Below are positions 21,724-32,545 of a DNA stretch of 64,000 bases, piece by piece. Below the pieces are notes generated by a model. That model saw only the letters and a program-made list of their open reading frames with translations. It was not told where the DNA came from and searched no databases. How positions within the stretch are numbered: position 1 is the stretch's first letter; each line of letters starts with the position of its first letter. Where the stretch lies: contig NZ_CP012257.1 in the NCBI RefSeq assembly GCF_001277175.1, forward strand, positions 1,054,001-1,118,000, in the 5' to 3' direction. A program made the translations under genes and the position numbers. This DNA is from Cronobacter universalis NCTC 9529. Its GTDB lineage: Bacteria; Pseudomonadota; Gammaproteobacteria; Enterobacterales; Enterobacteriaceae.

Positions 21724-21770
21724 TCTCTCTCCTTAACGGGAGAGGGCCGGAGTGAGGGGCGCCCTCGCTC
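21724..21770 (+). repeat. Double-hairpin repeat between queA and tgt
   Basis: Two adjacent hairpins: CTCTCC/GGAGAG (21727-21732 with 21739-21744) and GAGTGAGGG/CCCTCGCTC (21750-21758 with 21762-21770, one G-T pair). The CTCTCC...GGAGAGGGCC...GTGAGGG pattern resembles a dispersed hairpin repeat common between genes in Enterobacter-like genomes. A role in differential stability of queA and tgt transcripts is inferred. Confidence 0.5.
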
Positions 21771-21781
21771 TGTAACAGTAA

Positions 21782-22942
<1,161 letters not shown>

Positions 22943-22963
22943 TTTAATAATGAGGGAATTTGA

Positions 22964-23296
22964 ATGAGCTTTTTTATTTCTGACGCGGTAGCCGCTGGCG
23001 GTGCGCCGGCGCAGGGCAGCCCGATGTCTCTGATCCTGATGCTGGTCGTGTTTGGTCTGATTTTCTATTTCATGATCCTGCGTCCGCAGCAGAAGCGTAC
23101 TAAAGAGCATAAAAACCTGATGAACTCCATCGCTAAAGGGGATGAAGTGCTCACTAACGGTGGTCTGGTGGGTCGCGTGACTAAAGTAGCGGAAAACGGC
23201 TACATTGCTATCGCTCTGAACGACACCACCGAAGTGGTTATCAAGCGTGACTTCGTCGCAGCCGTCCTGCCGAAAGGCACTATGAAGGCGCTGTAA
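22964..23296 (+). CDS. yajC: Sec translocon accessory subunit YajC
   Basis: Small membrane protein that associates with SecDF and SecYEG and also binds AcrB in E. coli. The 110 residues contain one membrane helix (about 20-40, SPMSLILMLVVFGLIFYFMILRP), followed by the family motif RPQQKRTKEHKNLMNSIAKGDEVLTNGGLVGRV and a small cytoplasmic beta-rich domain. Length matches E. coli. It sits 21 bases after tgt and 27 before secD, with a GAGGGAATT ribosome site. Confidence 0.96.
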   Translation: MSFFISDAVAAGGAPAQGSPMSLILMLVVFGLIFYFMILRPQQKRTKEHKNLMNSIAKGDEVLTNGGLVGRVTKVAENGYIAIALNDTTEVVIKRDFVAAVLPKGTMKAL

Positions 23297-23323
23297 TCCA
23301 TTGTTTTCCCAAAGGGAACTGCC

Positions 23324-25171
23324 GTGTTAAACCGTTATCCTTTGTGGAAGTACCTCATGCTGGTCGTCGTGCTTATCGTCGGCCTGCTTTATGCACTTCC
23401 CAACCTGTATGGTGAGGATCCGGCTGTTCAAATCACTGGCGCGCGCGGCGTCGCCGCCAGTGAGCAAACGCTGATCCAGGTCCAGAATACGTTACAAAAA
23501 GAAAAAATTTCCGCGAAATCTGTGGCTCTGGAAGAGGGCGCAATTCTCGCGCGCTTTGACTCCACCGATACTCAGTTGCGCGCTCGTGAAGCGCTGATGA
23601 GCACGATGGGCGATCAATTCGTCGTCGCGCTTAACCTCGCGCCTGCCACCCCACGCTGGCTTACCGCTATTTCCGCCGAACCGATGAAGCTGGGCCTCGA
23701 CCTGCGCGGCGGCGTTCACTTCCTGATGGAAGTGGATATGGACACCGCGCTTGGCAAGCTCCAGGAACAAAATATGGACAGCCTGCGCAGCGATCTGCGC
23801 GAGAAAGGGCTGAGCTGGACGAACGTGCGTAAAGCCGATAACTACGGCCTGACGATTCAGTTCCGCGACAGCGATATCCGTGACGCCGCGGTCTCTTATC
23901 TGACGAGCCGCCACCGCGACATGGTTATCTCAAGCCAGGGCGATAACAGCCTGCGCGCGGTGATGTCTGATGAGCGTCTGCGCGAAGCGCGTGAATATGC
24001 CGTTCAGCAGAACATTAATATCCTGCGTAACCGCGTGAACCAGCTGGGCGTTGCTGAGCCGCTGGTGCAGCGTCAGGGCGCTGACCGCATCGTGGTTGAG
24101 CTGCCGGGTATTCAGGATACCGCTCGCGCGAAAGAAATCCTCGGCGCGACCGCGACGCTGGAATTCCGTCTGGTTAACAGCTCCGTTGACCGTTCAGCCG
24201 CCGCCGCAGGCCGTGTTCCTGGCGATTCTGAAGTGAAGATGACCCGTGAAGGCCAGCCGGTTGTGCTGTACAAACGCGTTATCCTGACCGGTGACCATAT
24301 TACCGATTCCACCTCCGGCGTTGACCAGTACAACATGCCGCAGGTGAATATTTCGCTCGATAGCTCGGGCGGCAATATCATGTCCAATTTCACCAAAGAC
24401 AACATCCATAAACCGATGGCGACGCTCTTTGTGGAATATAAGGACAGCGGTAAGAAAGACGCTAACGGCCGCAGCATCCTGGTAAAACAGGAAGAAGTGA
24501 TCAACGTTGCGACGATTCAGGCGCGCCTGGGTCAGAACTTCGTGATTACCGGCATTGATAACCCGAACGAAGCGCGTCAGCTTTCGCTGCTGCTGCGTGC
24601 GGGCGCGCTGATTGCGCCGATTCAGATTGTGGAAGAGCGCACCATCGGCCCGACGCTGGGTATGCAGAACATCACTCAGGGTCTGGAAGCGTGTCTGGCG
24701 GGCCTCGCGGTCTCCATTCTGTTTATGATCCTGTTCTATAAGAAGTTCGGTCTTATCGCCACTACGGCGCTGCTGGCAAACCTGGTGCTGATCGTCGGCA
24801 TCATGTCGCTGCTGCCGGGCGCGACGCTCACCATGCCGGGTATCGCGGGGATTGTGTTAACCCTTGCGGTCGCGGTGGATGCGAACGTGCTGATAAACGA
24901 GCGTATTAAAGAAGAGCTCAGCAACGGCCGTTCGGTGCAGCAGGCGATTGATGAAGGCTATCGCGGGGCGTTCAGCTCGATTTTCGACGCCAACGTCACG
25001 ACGCTGATTAAGGTCATCATCCTGTACGCAGTGGGGACCGGCGCGATTAAAGGGTTTGCTATCACGACCGGTATCGGCGTGGCGACCTCCATGTTCACCG
25101 CTATTGTCGGTACCCGTGCCATTGTGAACCTGTTGTACGGCGGCAAACGCATCAACAAGCTGTCTATCTGA
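23324..25171 (+). CDS. secD: Protein translocase subunit SecD
   Basis: Inner-membrane subunit that uses the proton motive force to pull preproteins through SecYEG on the periplasmic side. The 615 residues contain a first membrane helix (about 8-28), a large periplasmic P1 domain including the conserved [19 protein letters not shown], and five further helices in the C-terminal third with the family motifs [23 protein letters not shown] and [18 protein letters not shown], which carries the proton-relay Asp. The start is GTG at 23324, behind AAAGGGAACT. It is followed ten bases later by secF. Confidence 0.97.
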   Translation: MLNRYPLWKYLMLVVVLIVGLLYALPNLYGEDPAVQITGARGVAASEQTLIQVQNTLQKEKISAKSVALEEGAILARFDSTDTQLRAREALMSTMGDQFVVALNLAPATPRWLTAISAEPMKLGLDLRGGVHFLMEVDMDTALGKLQEQNMDSLRSDLREKGLSWTNVRKADNYGLTIQFRDSDIRDAAVSYLTSRHRDMVISSQGDNSLRAVMSDERLREAREYAVQQNINILRNRVNQLGVAEPLVQRQGADRIVVELPGIQDTARAKEILGATATLEFRLVNSSVDRSAAAAGRVPGDSEVKMTREGQPVVLYKRVILTGDHITDSTSGVDQYNMPQVNISLDSSGGNIMSNFTKDNIHKPMATLFVEYKDSGKKDANGRSILVKQEEVINVATIQARLGQNFVITGIDNPNEARQLSLLLRAGALIAPIQIVEERTIGPTLGMQNITQGLEACLAGLAVSILFMILFYKKFGLIATTALLANLVLIVGIMSLLPGATLTMPGIAGIVLTLAVAVDANVLINERIKEELSNGRSVQQAIDEGYRGAFSSIFDANVTTLIKVIILYAVGTGAIKGFAITTGIGVATSMFTAIVGTRAIVNLLYGGKRINKLSI

Positions 25172-25181
25172 GGAGTGCGTT

Positions 25182-26153
25182 GTGGCACAGGAATATACTG
25201 TTGAACAATTGAACCACGGCCGCAAAGTCTATGACTTTATGCGCTGGGACTACTGGGCCTTCGCCATCTCCGGCCTGCTGCTTGTCGCCTCTATCGTGGT
25301 GATGGGCGTACGCGGGTTTAACTGGGGGCTCGATTTTACCGGCGGTACGGTTATCGAGATTGGCCTGGAAAAACCGGCGGATCTGGATGTGATGCGCGAG
25401 TCGCTGGAGAAGGCGGGCTTTGAAGAGCCGCTGCTGCAGAACTTCGGCAGCAGCCGCGACATCATGGTCCGTATGCCGCCAGCCCAGGGCGAAACCGGCG
25501 GGCAGACGCTCGGCACCAAAGTGGTGAACGTCATTAACCAGGCGACCGGTCAGAACGCGGCGGTAAAACGTATCGAGTTCGTCGGCCCGAGCGTAGGCGC
25601 TGACCTCGCCCAGGCGGGCGCGATGGCGCTGCTGGTCGCGCTGCTTTCCATTCTGGTATACGTCGGGTTCCGCTTTGAGTGGCGCCTCGCGGCCGGTGTG
25701 GTTATCGCGCTGGCGCACGACGTGATTATCACCATGGGCGTACTGTCGCTGTTCCGGATCGAGATTGACCTGACCATCATCGCCTCGCTGATGTCGGTTA
25801 TTGGTTACTCGCTCAACGACAGCATCGTGGTTTCCGACCGTATTCGTGAAAACTTCCGCAAGATCCGTCGCGGAACGCCTTACGAAATCTTTAACGTGTC
25901 GCTGACCCAGACGCTGCAAAGGACGTTAATCACATCCGGTACGACGCTTGTCGTGATCCTGATGCTTTATCTGTTCGGCGGCGCGATGCTGCAGGGCTTC
26001 TCGCTGACCATGCTTATCGGTGTCTCTATCGGTACGGCGTCGTCCATTTATGTCGCTTCCGCCCTGGCGCTGAAGCTTGGCATGAAGCGTGAACACCTGT
26101 TGCAGCAGAAGGTGGAAAAAGAGGGCGCGGATCAACCGTCTCTCCTGCCGTAA
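25182..26153 (+). CDS. secF: Protein translocase subunit SecF
   Basis: Partner of SecD in the SecDF-YajC complex in the inner membrane. The 323 residues have six membrane helices and one periplasmic domain; the motif [23 protein letters not shown] follows helix 1, and [20 protein letters not shown], with the conserved Asp, lies in helix 4. The start is GTG at 25182, behind GAGGAGTGCG. It ends the operon, whose transcript stops at the terminator at 26179-26210. In E. coli yajD lies between secF and tsx; it is absent here. Confidence 0.97.
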   Translation: MAQEYTVEQLNHGRKVYDFMRWDYWAFAISGLLLVASIVVMGVRGFNWGLDFTGGTVIEIGLEKPADLDVMRESLEKAGFEEPLLQNFGSSRDIMVRMPPAQGETGGQTLGTKVVNVINQATGQNAAVKRIEFVGPSVGADLAQAGAMALLVALLSILVYVGFRFEWRLAAGVVIALAHDVIITMGVLSLFRIEIDLTIIASLMSVIGYSLNDSIVVSDRIRENFRKIRRGTPYEIFNVSLTQTLQRTLITSGTTLVVILMLYLFGGAMLQGFSLTMLIGVSIGTASSIYVASALALKLGMKREHLLQQKVEKEGADQPSLLP

Positions 26154-26178
26154 TCGCGCAGCAGCGTTTTACGTTATT

Positions 26179-26210
26179 AAAACCGCAGGTTCAGGCCTGC
26201 GGTTTTTTTT
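26179..26210 (+). terminator. Terminator of the queA-secF operon
   Basis: An eleven-base-pair stem AAAACCGCAGG/CCTGCGGTTTT (26179-26189 with 26196-26206) closes a TTCAGG loop and ends in eight T residues. Confidence 0.92.
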
Positions 26211-26300
26211 CGCCTTGATAATGAGTAAGTGAGAAGAAAGAAAAGGCGATGAACGTATATCTTTAGCGGCTAACCGCAGGGCGCGATAATCAACGCCCAT

Positions 26301-26328
26301 AAAAAAGCCAGCAGGCGCTGGCTTTTTC
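26301..26328 (-). terminator. Terminator of tsx
   Basis: The palindrome AAAAAGCCAGC-AGGC-GCTGGCTTTTT (26302-26327) lies 22 bases beyond the tsx stop. Both flanks carry A/T runs, so it can also stop plus-strand transcription. Confidence 0.9.
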
Positions 26329-26349
26329 ACAGGTTCACCGGGGTAAGGC

Positions 26350-27228
26350 TTAGAAGTTGTAACCTACCACCAGGTAACCGCCCCAGCCCGTAGTGCGGGT
26401 GTTGTAGTTGGTGAAGCGCAGCTGCGCATCATCGTTCCACTGACCGCCGTTGTGCCAGTAACGCGCGACCACGGAGTAGTGCCAGTGATCATAGTTCAGC
26501 GCCAGAATATGGCTGGAGGCGATGGAATCGTTAGTGCGGGCTTTCACGCCATTGAGCGCATAACCGCCTTTATCACCGAGGTCTGAACCCCAGTCAAAGT
26601 TGGTGAAGCCGATGTAGCTCAGGTTGCCGCCCCACAGCTGGGTGATCGGCACGAAGTATTTCACTTTAAAGCGGTAGCCGTCCCACTCGTTCTGGTTTTC
26701 TGCACCGTAGTTCTGCCACTGGTATTTGGCATAAACGTTCAGGGAGAGGCTCATCGGCAGGCCGGTGTCGATATCGGTACCAAGACCCATATACCAGGTG
26801 CTCTGACGGCCAGAAGCGTTGCGGCCCATATCGTAGATATAGTTATTCGCGAAATACCACTCTTTGAACGGGCCAAACGCCAGGCTGGTGCCGGTCAGCT
26901 TATCGATAGAGAAGCGCGGTTCGATCTCCACAAACAGCGGGGAACCGTGGTTCCAGATCCCTTTAGCATCGGTGTTACCGCCGAAGAAAACCGGGGCGTC
27001 CGCGTAACCGTAGAAATCAAACCAGTCTTTTTTGGCGAACGCTTCATATTCCAGATAGGTATCGTTGCGGATGAACGGTCCGAAGCGCGTGTGGTAGCTG
27101 CCCACTACGTTAACGCTCTGGTGCCACCAGTCGGAAACAAACTCACTATTGCTGGTTTCTGCCGCGCCGGCAGTAAAAGAGGTGGAGAGCGCCAGGGCTG
27201 CACCGGCAGCTAAAACAATTTTTTTCAT
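26350..27228 (-). CDS. tsx: Nucleoside-specific channel Tsx
   Basis: Outer-membrane 12-stranded beta barrel that admits nucleosides; in E. coli it is also the receptor of phage T6 and colicin K. The 292-residue precursor starts [22 protein letters not shown], a signal peptide of about 22 residues ending before AETSNSEF. The mature part shows alternating aromatic strands ([29 protein letters not shown]) and ends with an aromatic C-terminus ([10 protein letters not shown]), the BAM signal. An upstream in-frame start at 27309 was rejected because it would precede the signal peptide. Regulation by CytR, DeoR and CRP is known in E. coli. Confidence 0.96.
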   Translation of the reverse strand: MKKIVLAAGAALALSTSFTAGAAETSNSEFVSDWWHQSVNVVGSYHTRFGPFIRNDTYLEYEAFAKKDWFDFYGYADAPVFFGGNTDAKGIWNHGSPLFVEIEPRFSIDKLTGTSLAFGPFKEWYFANNYIYDMGRNASGRQSTWYMGLGTDIDTGLPMSLSLNVYAKYQWQNYGAENQNEWDGYRFKVKYFVPITQLWGGNLSYIGFTNFDWGSDLGDKGGYALNGVKARTNDSIASSHILALNYDHWHYSVVARYWHNGGQWNDDAQLRFTNYNTRTTGWGGYLVVGYNF

Positions 27229-27323
27229 AATAGAGCCACTGTTTTCAGGAAATCCCCATTTCTGGGTGGAGTAATGCTTTCGCGCAACGCGGATAAACCG
27301 CCGCCGCATAAATTGTGCTGCCT

Positions 27324-27329
27324 ATTATA
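27324..27329 (-). promoter_or_regulatory. -10 element of the tsx promoter
   Basis: The minus-strand sequence is TATAAT, preceded by TTA. No good -35 hexamer is found at 16-18 bases, consistent with an activator-dependent promoter, as expected for tsx. Confidence 0.5.
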
Positions 27330-27504
27330 AGTATCCAGCCTCACAAAAATATGTGGCGTTTCACATTCTTGTCATATACGTAATCGATTGCGTTCACGTT
27401 TGCGTACATCGGAACGCGGATTCTAGCGGCATAAGGGAACTAAGCCAACTCCTGTTACACCATTTTTTACGTTCGGGAGCGCAGAAGAGAGGAATTCACG
27501 GCGC

Positions 27505-27554
27505 GAGAAAAGCAAGAAAAGCGAGCGGCGCGAATGTAACAAACTCCGCGCCGC
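27505..27554 (-). terminator. Terminator-like hairpin of yajI
   Basis: A perfect eight-base-pair stem (27525-27532 with 27547-27554, GCGGCGCG/CGCGCCGC) with a 14-base loop lies just beyond the yajI stop. On the minus strand it is followed by a T-rich stretch (CGCTTTTCTTGCTTTTC). The interrupted T-run and large loop make it a fair rather than strong terminator. Confidence 0.5.
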
Positions 27555-27568
27555 AGATGGTGAAGCAC

Positions 27569-28129
27569 TCAGGGCGCGACGACGGCGTCGCCGGCGATAA
27601 GCGGCTGGATATCATGCACGCGGATAAAGCCCAGCTGTTCCGGCGTGATGCCGGTCAGCGTCAGCGGAATGGAGACATCGCTCGGCGCCAGCGTGCTGGC
27701 AGGCGCGCTGAACGGCTGGTTCTGCACGTTCACTTCCTGGTAGTTTTCCGTCGTCCCCTGCAACTGGCCCCATTCGACGGTGCCGGTAAAAGCAGGCAGC
27801 GGATCGCTGGATTCGCTCTGGATGTACAGCGTCGCCTGCGTGCCGTTCGCGTCCGCCGTAACGTTGCGCAGCGACATCTTCAGCATACCCAGCTGGCTGC
27901 TTAGGCGAGCGGGCGTGTTGGAGCCCGGCAGCAGGTAGACGCCGCTTTTCGATTTCACATTCAGCGCGTTCTGCTGCGTGATTTTGACGGTCTCCTGCTT
28001 GAGCTTTGTCATCTCCTGATTGAGCGTGCTGACATTCTGGTGCATCTGGCGCACTTCGCTTTGCGGCGCGCAGGCGCTTAAGGCCAGCGCGCTGGCGACG
28101 ATAGACCATTTCAGATAACGTGTTGTCAT
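27569..28129 (-). CDS. yajI: YajI family lipoprotein (DUF3251)
   Basis: A 186-residue lipoprotein precursor of unknown function. The signal sequence MTTRYLKWSIVASALALSAC ends in the lipobox LSAC, so the mature protein starts at Cys20; the following PQS gives no clear Lol-avoidance Asp at +2, which suggests outer-membrane sorting. A short coiled-coil heptad region follows (MHQNVSTLNQEMTKLKQETVKITQQNALNV), then a beta-rich domain. Start 28129 was chosen over in-frame upstream codons because it places the signal peptide at the N-terminus. It is divergent from nrdR, as in E. coli. Confidence 0.9.
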   Translation of the reverse strand: MTTRYLKWSIVASALALSACAPQSEVRQMHQNVSTLNQEMTKLKQETVKITQQNALNVKSKSGVYLLPGSNTPARLSSQLGMLKMSLRNVTADANGTQATLYIQSESSDPLPAFTGTVEWGQLQGTTENYQEVNVQNQPFSAPASTLAPSDVSIPLTLTGITPEQLGFIRVHDIQPLIAGDAVVAP

Positions 28130-28221
28130 TGTTCGCTTTTCCTGAAAGAGTGGCGGTCTGTTCATGGTAGAGCGTAACGGCGCGTCCGGCATAGCGCCTT
28201 TGTCTCAAAAAGGTTGCGTCT

Positions 28222-28249
28222 TTGTAGTCCCGCCAGTTCAGGGTAAACT
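28222..28249 (+). promoter_or_regulatory. Putative promoter of the nrdR operon
   Basis: TTGTAG (28222-28227) and TAAACT (28244-28249) are spaced by 16 bases, 35 bases before the nrdR start. The match to sigma70 hexamers is moderate. Confidence 0.4.
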
Positions 28250-28262
28250 GTTGTTCAGTTAA

Positions 28263-28733
<471 letters not shown>

Positions 28734-28736
28734 CTG

Positions 28737-29840
28737 ATGTCTGACGAATTTTACATGGCGCGCGCGCTTAAGCTCGCGGGCCAGGGACGTTTTACCACGC
28801 ATCCGAACCCGCGCGTGGGCTGCGTGATTGTTAAAGAGGGCGTTATCGTCGGCGAAGGCTTTCATCTGCGCGCCGGCGAGCCACATGCCGAAGTGCATGC
28901 GCTGCGCATGGCGGGCGACAAGGCGCGCGGCGCCACCGCGTATGTCACGCTTGAACCCTGCAGCCACCACGGGCGCACGCCGCCGTGCTGCGATGCGCTG
29001 ATTAACGCGGGCGTCGCGCGCGTCGTCGCGGCGATGCAGGATCCGAACCCGCAGGTGGCGGGCCGCGGCCTGTACCGTCTTCAGCAGGCGGGCATTGAGG
29101 TCAGTCATGGCCTGATGATGAGCGAGGCCGAAGCGCTCAATAAAGGCTTTCTCAAGCGTATGCGTACCGGTTTTCCGTTTATTCAGCTCAAACTCGGCGC
29201 GTCGCTTGACGGACGCACGGCGATGGCGAGCGGCGAAAGCCAGTGGATAACCTCGCCGCAGGCGCGGCGCGACGTGCAGCGTCTGCGCGCCGAAAGCCAT
29301 GCTATCCTCACTACCAGCGCCACGGTGCTGGCCGACGATCCGTCAATGACCGTGCGCTGGGACGAACTCGGCGAAGAAACGCAGGCGGTTTATCCGCGTG
29401 AAAACCTGCGCCAGCCGCTGCGGATCGTGCTCGATCGCCAGAATCAGGTGACGCCCGCGCACAAGATCGTCAATCAGCCCGGCGAGACCTGGCTTGCCCG
29501 CGCCTGCCCGGACGACACCGTCTGGCCAGAGGGCGTCGAACAACTGCCGACGCCCGTGCACAACGGCAAGCTCGATCTGGTGCTGCTGATGATGCAGCTT
29601 GGCAAACGCCAGGTGAACAGCCTGTGGGTCGAGGCGGGCCCGCAGCTCGCTGGCGCGCTGCTTCAGGCGGGCCTGGTCGATGAGCTGATTGTTTATATGG
29701 CGCCGAAACTGCTCGGCAGCGAGGCCCGCGGGCTATTCGCGCTGCCAGGTCTTGAGCGGCTTGCCGACGCACCGCGCCTGGAATTTCGCGACGCCGTACA
29801 GGTCGGCCCCGATTTGCGCCTGCGCCTGACGCTCGCCTGA
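28737..29840 (+). CDS. ribD: Bifunctional riboflavin deaminase/reductase RibD
   Basis: Catalyses steps two and three of riboflavin synthesis, deamination of the diaminopyrimidine and NADPH-dependent reduction of its ribosyl side chain. The N-terminal CMP/dCMP-deaminase-like domain (about 1-145) has the zinc motif HAEVHAL and PCSHHGRTPPCCDALI; the C-terminal DHFR-like reductase domain (about 146-365) begins FIQLKLGASLDGRTAMASGESQWITS and has WVEAGPQLAGALL. The 367 residues match E. coli RibD. Ribosome site and start follow nrdR by three bases, so the two are probably coupled. Confidence 0.96.
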   Translation: MSDEFYMARALKLAGQGRFTTHPNPRVGCVIVKEGVIVGEGFHLRAGEPHAEVHALRMAGDKARGATAYVTLEPCSHHGRTPPCCDALINAGVARVVAAMQDPNPQVAGRGLYRLQQAGIEVSHGLMMSEAEALNKGFLKRMRTGFPFIQLKLGASLDGRTAMASGESQWITSPQARRDVQRLRAESHAILTTSATVLADDPSMTVRWDELGEETQAVYPRENLRQPLRIVLDRQNQVTPAHKIVNQPGETWLARACPDDTVWPEGVEQLPTPVHNGKLDLVLLMMQLGKRQVNSLWVEAGPQLAGALLQAGLVDELIVYMAPKLLGSEARGLFALPGLERLADAPRLEFRDAVQVGPDLRLRLTLA

Positions 29841-29889
29841 GGGCGGGACGTAAAACGTAAGCAGTGCGCGAAAGAGTATGATAAAATCC

Positions 29890-29905
29890 GCCCCCCTGCG
29901 GGGGC
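29890..29905 (+). promoter_or_regulatory. Hairpin in the ribE leader
   Basis: GCCCCC/GGGGGC stem (29890-29895 with 29900-29905, loop CTGC) lies 22 bases before ribE. A TATGATAAAAT run just upstream (29877-29886) could be a -10 region for an internal promoter. No T-run follows, so it is not a terminator; a role in mRNA stability is possible. Confidence 0.4.
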
Positions 29906-29927
29906 TACATAACCCTAAGGTAAGAGT

Positions 29928-30398
29928 ATGAACATTATTGAAGCTACCGTTGCTGCCCCGGACGCTCGCGTCGCCATCGCCATTGCGCGTTTCAACAACT
30001 TCATCAACGACAGTCTGCTGGAAGGCGCTATCGACGCCCTGAAACGCATTGGTCAGGTAAAAGATGAAAATATCACCGTCGTGTGGGTGCCGGGCGCTTA
30101 CGAGCTGCCGCTGGCGGCTCAGGCGCTGGCGAAAACCGCAAAATATGACGCGGTGATTGCGCTCGGTACGGTGATTCGCGGCGGCACCGCGCATTTCGAA
30201 TACGTTGCCGGCGGCGCCAGCAACGGTCTGGCCCATGTGGCGCAGCACAGCGAAATCCCGGTAGCTTTTGGCGTACTCACCACTGAAAGTATTGAACAAG
30301 CCATCGAACGCGCTGGCACAAAAGCCGGGAACAAGGGCGCCGAAGCGGCGCTGACCGCGCTTGAAATGATTAATGTCCTGAAGGCTATCCAGGCCTGA
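29928..30398 (+). CDS. ribE: 6,7-dimethyl-8-ribityllumazine synthase
   Basis: Penultimate enzyme of riboflavin synthesis (also named RibH), condensing the ribitylamino-uracil with dihydroxybutanone phosphate. The family forms 60-subunit capsids. The 156 residues show [64 protein letters not shown], with the active-site His, and [30 protein letters not shown]. Length equals E. coli. It lies 21 bases before nusB. Confidence 0.97.
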   Translation: MNIIEATVAAPDARVAIAIARFNNFINDSLLEGAIDALKRIGQVKDENITVVWVPGAYELPLAAQALAKTAKYDAVIALGTVIRGGTAHFEYVAGGASNGLAHVAQHSEIPVAFGVLTTESIEQAIERAGTKAGNKGAEAALTALEMINVLKAIQA

Positions 30399-30419
30399 TT
30401 TTTTTGTAAGGGGAATTCC

Positions 30420-30839
30420 GTGAAACCTGCTGCTCGTCGCCGCGCCCGTGAGTGTGCCGTCCAGGCGCTTTACTCCTGGCAGTTGTCCCACAATGACATC
30501 GCCGATGTTGAATACCAGTTCCTGGCGGAACAGGATGTCAAAGATGTGGACGTGATGTATTTCCGCGAACTGCTCTCCGGGGTGGCGACCAACAGCGGCT
30601 ATCTCGACGGCCTGATGAAGCCGTACCTGTCCCGTCAGCTCGAAGAGCTGGGCCAGGTGGAGAAAGCGGTGCTGCGCATCGCGCTGTTCGAACTCTCAAA
30701 ACGTGACGATGTGCCGTACAAAGTGGCGATCAACGAAGCGATTGAGCTGGCGAAAGTCTTCGGCGCTGAAGACAGCCACAAGTTCGTCAACGGCGTGCTC
30801 GATAAAGCCGCGCCGCACATCCGCCCTAACAAAAAGTAA
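30420..30839 (+). CDS. nusB: Transcription antitermination factor NusB
   Basis: Binds boxA RNA together with NusE (S10) for rRNA antitermination. The 139-residue all-helical protein has the family sequence [22 protein letters not shown], an Arg-rich N-terminus that contacts RNA, and the C-terminal [26 protein letters not shown]. The start is GTG at 30420, behind AAGGGGAATTC. Its position after ribE is the conserved enterobacterial order. Confidence 0.97.
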   Translation: MKPAARRRARECAVQALYSWQLSHNDIADVEYQFLAEQDVKDVDVMYFRELLSGVATNSGYLDGLMKPYLSRQLEELGQVEKAVLRIALFELSKRDDVPYKVAINEAIELAKVFGAEDSHKFVNGVLDKAAPHIRPNKK

Positions 30840-30843
30840 TTTC

Positions 30844-30862
30844 CGCCTGCCGTCGGCAGGCG
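30844..30862 (+). terminator. Hairpin after nusB
   Basis: Eight-base-pair stem CGCCTGCC/GGCAGGCG (30844-30851 with 30855-30862) with a GTC loop lies directly after the nusB stop. A T-run (CGTTTTCTTTT) occurs only about ten bases later, so termination would be partial at best. Confidence 0.4.
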
Positions 30863-30942
30863 AGACCTGACGCTCGTTTTCTTTTACCGTTCTGTGCTTC
30901 AGGCGGGCGAAAAGCTGGCGATTGTCTACTATGGTCATCAAC

Positions 30943-31000
30943 ACGAAGAAACCTGCTATTCTTCGTCTGCTGTCTGAGGCCGGGATTCCGGCCTTTTCTT
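30943..31000 (+). promoter_or_regulatory. Tandem hairpins in the thiL leader, second one terminator-like
   Basis: Hairpin 1 has arms ACGAAGAA/TTCTTCGT (30943-30950 with 30959-30966). Hairpin 2 has arms AGGCCGG/CCGGCCT (30977-30983 with 30988-30994), loop GATT, followed by TTTCTTCTTCT, a terminator-like arrangement 33 bases before thiL. The segment may act as an attenuator or intercistronic terminator. The pairing is seen; the regulation is inferred. Confidence 0.55.
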
Positions 31001-31026
31001 CTTCTCATCTGTTGAGGCGTAACCCT

Positions 31027-32007
31027 ATGTCATGCGGCGAGTTTTCCCTGATTGCACGCTATTTCGATCGGGTCAGAAGCTCTCGTCTTGATGTCGAGAC
31101 CGGCATTGGCGACGACTGCGCGCTGTTGGCCGTGCCGGAGAAGCAAACCCTGGCTATCAGCACCGACACGCTGGTGTCGGGGATTCATTTTTTACCGGAT
31201 ATCGATCCGCGCGATCTCGGCTACAAGGCGCTGGCGGTCAATGTGAGCGATCTGGCGGCGATGGGCGCCGATCCGGCGTGGCTGACGCTGGCGCTGACCC
31301 TGCCGGAGGTGAACGAACCCTGGCTTGAAGCGTTCAGCGACAGTCTGTTTGAACAACTCAACTACTACGATATGCAGCTTATCGGCGGCGACACCACGCG
31401 CGGCCCGCTCTCCATAACGCTCGGCATTCACGGTTTTGTTCCCGCCGGACGGGCGCTGAAGCGCTCCGGCGCGCGTCCTGGCGACTGGGTGTATATCACC
31501 GGCACGCCGGGCGACAGCGCGGCCGGGCTCGCGATTTTGCAAAAGCGTCTTAACGTCGAGAATGCCAGCGACGCAGGCTATCTGGTAAAACGCCATCTGC
31601 GCCCGACGCCGCGCGTGCTGCACGGTCAGGCGCTACGCGGGCTCGCCAGCGCCGCTATCGATCTCTCCGACGGGCTGATTTCCGATCTCGGGCATATCCT
31701 GAAGGCAAGCGACTGCGGCGCGCGCATTGAGCTTAACGATCTGCCGTACTCCGACGCGCTCTCCCGCCACGTTGAACCGGAGCAGGCGCTGCGCTGGGCG
31801 CTGTCGGGCGGCGAGGATTATGAACTCTGCTTTACGGTGTCGGAGATCAATCGCGGCGCGCTGGAGGTGGCGGTTAATCATCTTGGCGTGCCTGTGACCT
31901 GCATCGGCCAGCTGACCGCCGCGGCGGAAGGCATGGTATTTTTACGCGATGGCGCGCCGGTAACGCTCGACTGGAAAGGATATGACCACTTCGAAACGCA
32001 CGTTTAA
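31027..32007 (+). CDS. thiL: Thiamine-monophosphate kinase ThiL
   Basis: Phosphorylates thiamine monophosphate to thiamine diphosphate, the active cofactor, in the cytoplasm. The 326 residues have the AIR-synthase-like fold: ATP/Mg-binding [48 protein letters not shown] and the C-terminal [15 protein letters not shown] and [10 protein letters not shown]. Start 31027 was chosen because [15 protein letters not shown] is the family N-terminus; the frame stays open 35 codons further upstream without a credible ribosome site. The end overlaps pgpA by 26 bases. Confidence 0.95.
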   Translation: MSCGEFSLIARYFDRVRSSRLDVETGIGDDCALLAVPEKQTLAISTDTLVSGIHFLPDIDPRDLGYKALAVNVSDLAAMGADPAWLTLALTLPEVNEPWLEAFSDSLFEQLNYYDMQLIGGDTTRGPLSITLGIHGFVPAGRALKRSGARPGDWVYITGTPGDSAAGLAILQKRLNVENASDAGYLVKRHLRPTPRVLHGQALRGLASAAIDLSDGLISDLGHILKASDCGARIELNDLPYSDALSRHVEPEQALRWALSGGEDYELCFTVSEINRGALEVAVNHLGVPVTCIGQLTAAAEGMVFLRDGAPVTLDWKGYDHFETHV

Positions 32008-32503
32008 TAAGGATGTCGCCAAAAGCCGCCTGAATTTACGCAATCCGTGGCATCTGCTCGCCACCGGGTTTGGCAGCGGCTTAAGCCCGTGGGTGCCGGG
32101 CACGATGGGGTCGCTTGCGGCGATCCCATTCTGGTATCTGATGACCTTTTTGCCCTGGCAGCTCTACTCGCTGGTGGTGATGTTTGGCATCAGTCTTGGC
32201 GTCTATCTTTGTCACCAGACCGCCAAAGATATGGGCGTGCATGACCACGGCAGCATCGTCTGGGATGAGTTTATCGGCATGTGGATTACGCTGATGGCGC
32301 TGCCGACGAATGACTGGCAGTGGGTTGCCGCCGGGTTTGTGATTTTCCGTATTTTCGATATGTGGAAGCCCTGGCCTATCCGCTGGTTTGACCGTAACGT
32401 TCACGGCGGCATGGGGATCATGGTGGATGATATCGTGGCGGGGATTATCTCGGCCGGGCTTCTCTACTGGATTGGCCATCACTGGCCCATCGGCCTGATT
32501 TAA
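31982..32503 (+). CDS. pgpA: Phosphatidylglycerophosphatase A
   Basis: Inner-membrane enzyme that dephosphorylates phosphatidylglycerol phosphate to phosphatidylglycerol. The 173 residues match E. coli PgpA (172), with [26 protein letters not shown], the catalytic [17 protein letters not shown], and [32 protein letters not shown]. Four hydrophobic segments are visible. The start at 31982 overlaps the thiL end by 26 bases and is preceded by AAAGGATATG. A bidirectional terminator lies after it. Confidence 0.95.
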   Translation: MTTSKRTFNKDVAKSRLNLRNPWHLLATGFGSGLSPWVPGTMGSLAAIPFWYLMTFLPWQLYSLVVMFGISLGVYLCHQTAKDMGVHDHGSIVWDEFIGMWITLMALPTNDWQWVAAGFVIFRIFDMWKPWPIRWFDRNVHGGMGIMVDDIVAGIISAGLLYWIGHHWPIGLI

Positions 32504-32505
32504 AT

Positions 32506-32537
32506 AAAACAGCCCTCTGCGAAGAGGGCTGTTTTTT
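32506..32537 (+). terminator. Bidirectional terminator between pgpA and yajO
   Basis: A 13-base-pair stem AAAACAGCCCTCT/AGAGGGCTGTTTT (32506-32518 with 32523-32535) with a GCGA loop and T-runs on both strands separates the convergent genes pgpA and yajO. Confidence 0.92.
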
Positions 32538-32545
32538 ATCTTCGC

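Larger units (their letters stand above)
27229..27568 (-). other. tsx upstream region
   Basis: No gene is seen in this 340-base stretch. It must hold the tsx control region. On the minus strand a perfect TATAAT lies at 27324-27329, about 95 bases before the tsx start, with AT-rich sequence and TGTGA-like half sites (around 27341-27365) at the distance where CRP acts in E. coli. The half sites are spaced by four rather than six bases, so I do not call a CRP site. The right end carries a yajI terminator-like hairpin. Confidence 0.5.

Noticed and set aside
27341..27365. A CRP site upstream of tsx
   Set aside because: The half sites TGTGG and TCACA are present but spaced by four bases instead of six, so the match is not convincing despite the known CRP control of tsx in E. 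coli.
29840..29927. An FMN riboswitch before ribE
   Set aside because: The spacer is only 87 bases and shows a simple GCCCCC/GGGGGC hairpin without the conserved multi-branch core of the RFN element; in enterobacteria that element lies before ribB.
30922..31026. Extended N-terminus for ThiL from the in-frame ATG/GTG upstream
   Set aside because: The family N-terminus begins at [15 protein letters not shown] and no good ribosome site precedes the upstream codons; kept only as an open leader frame.
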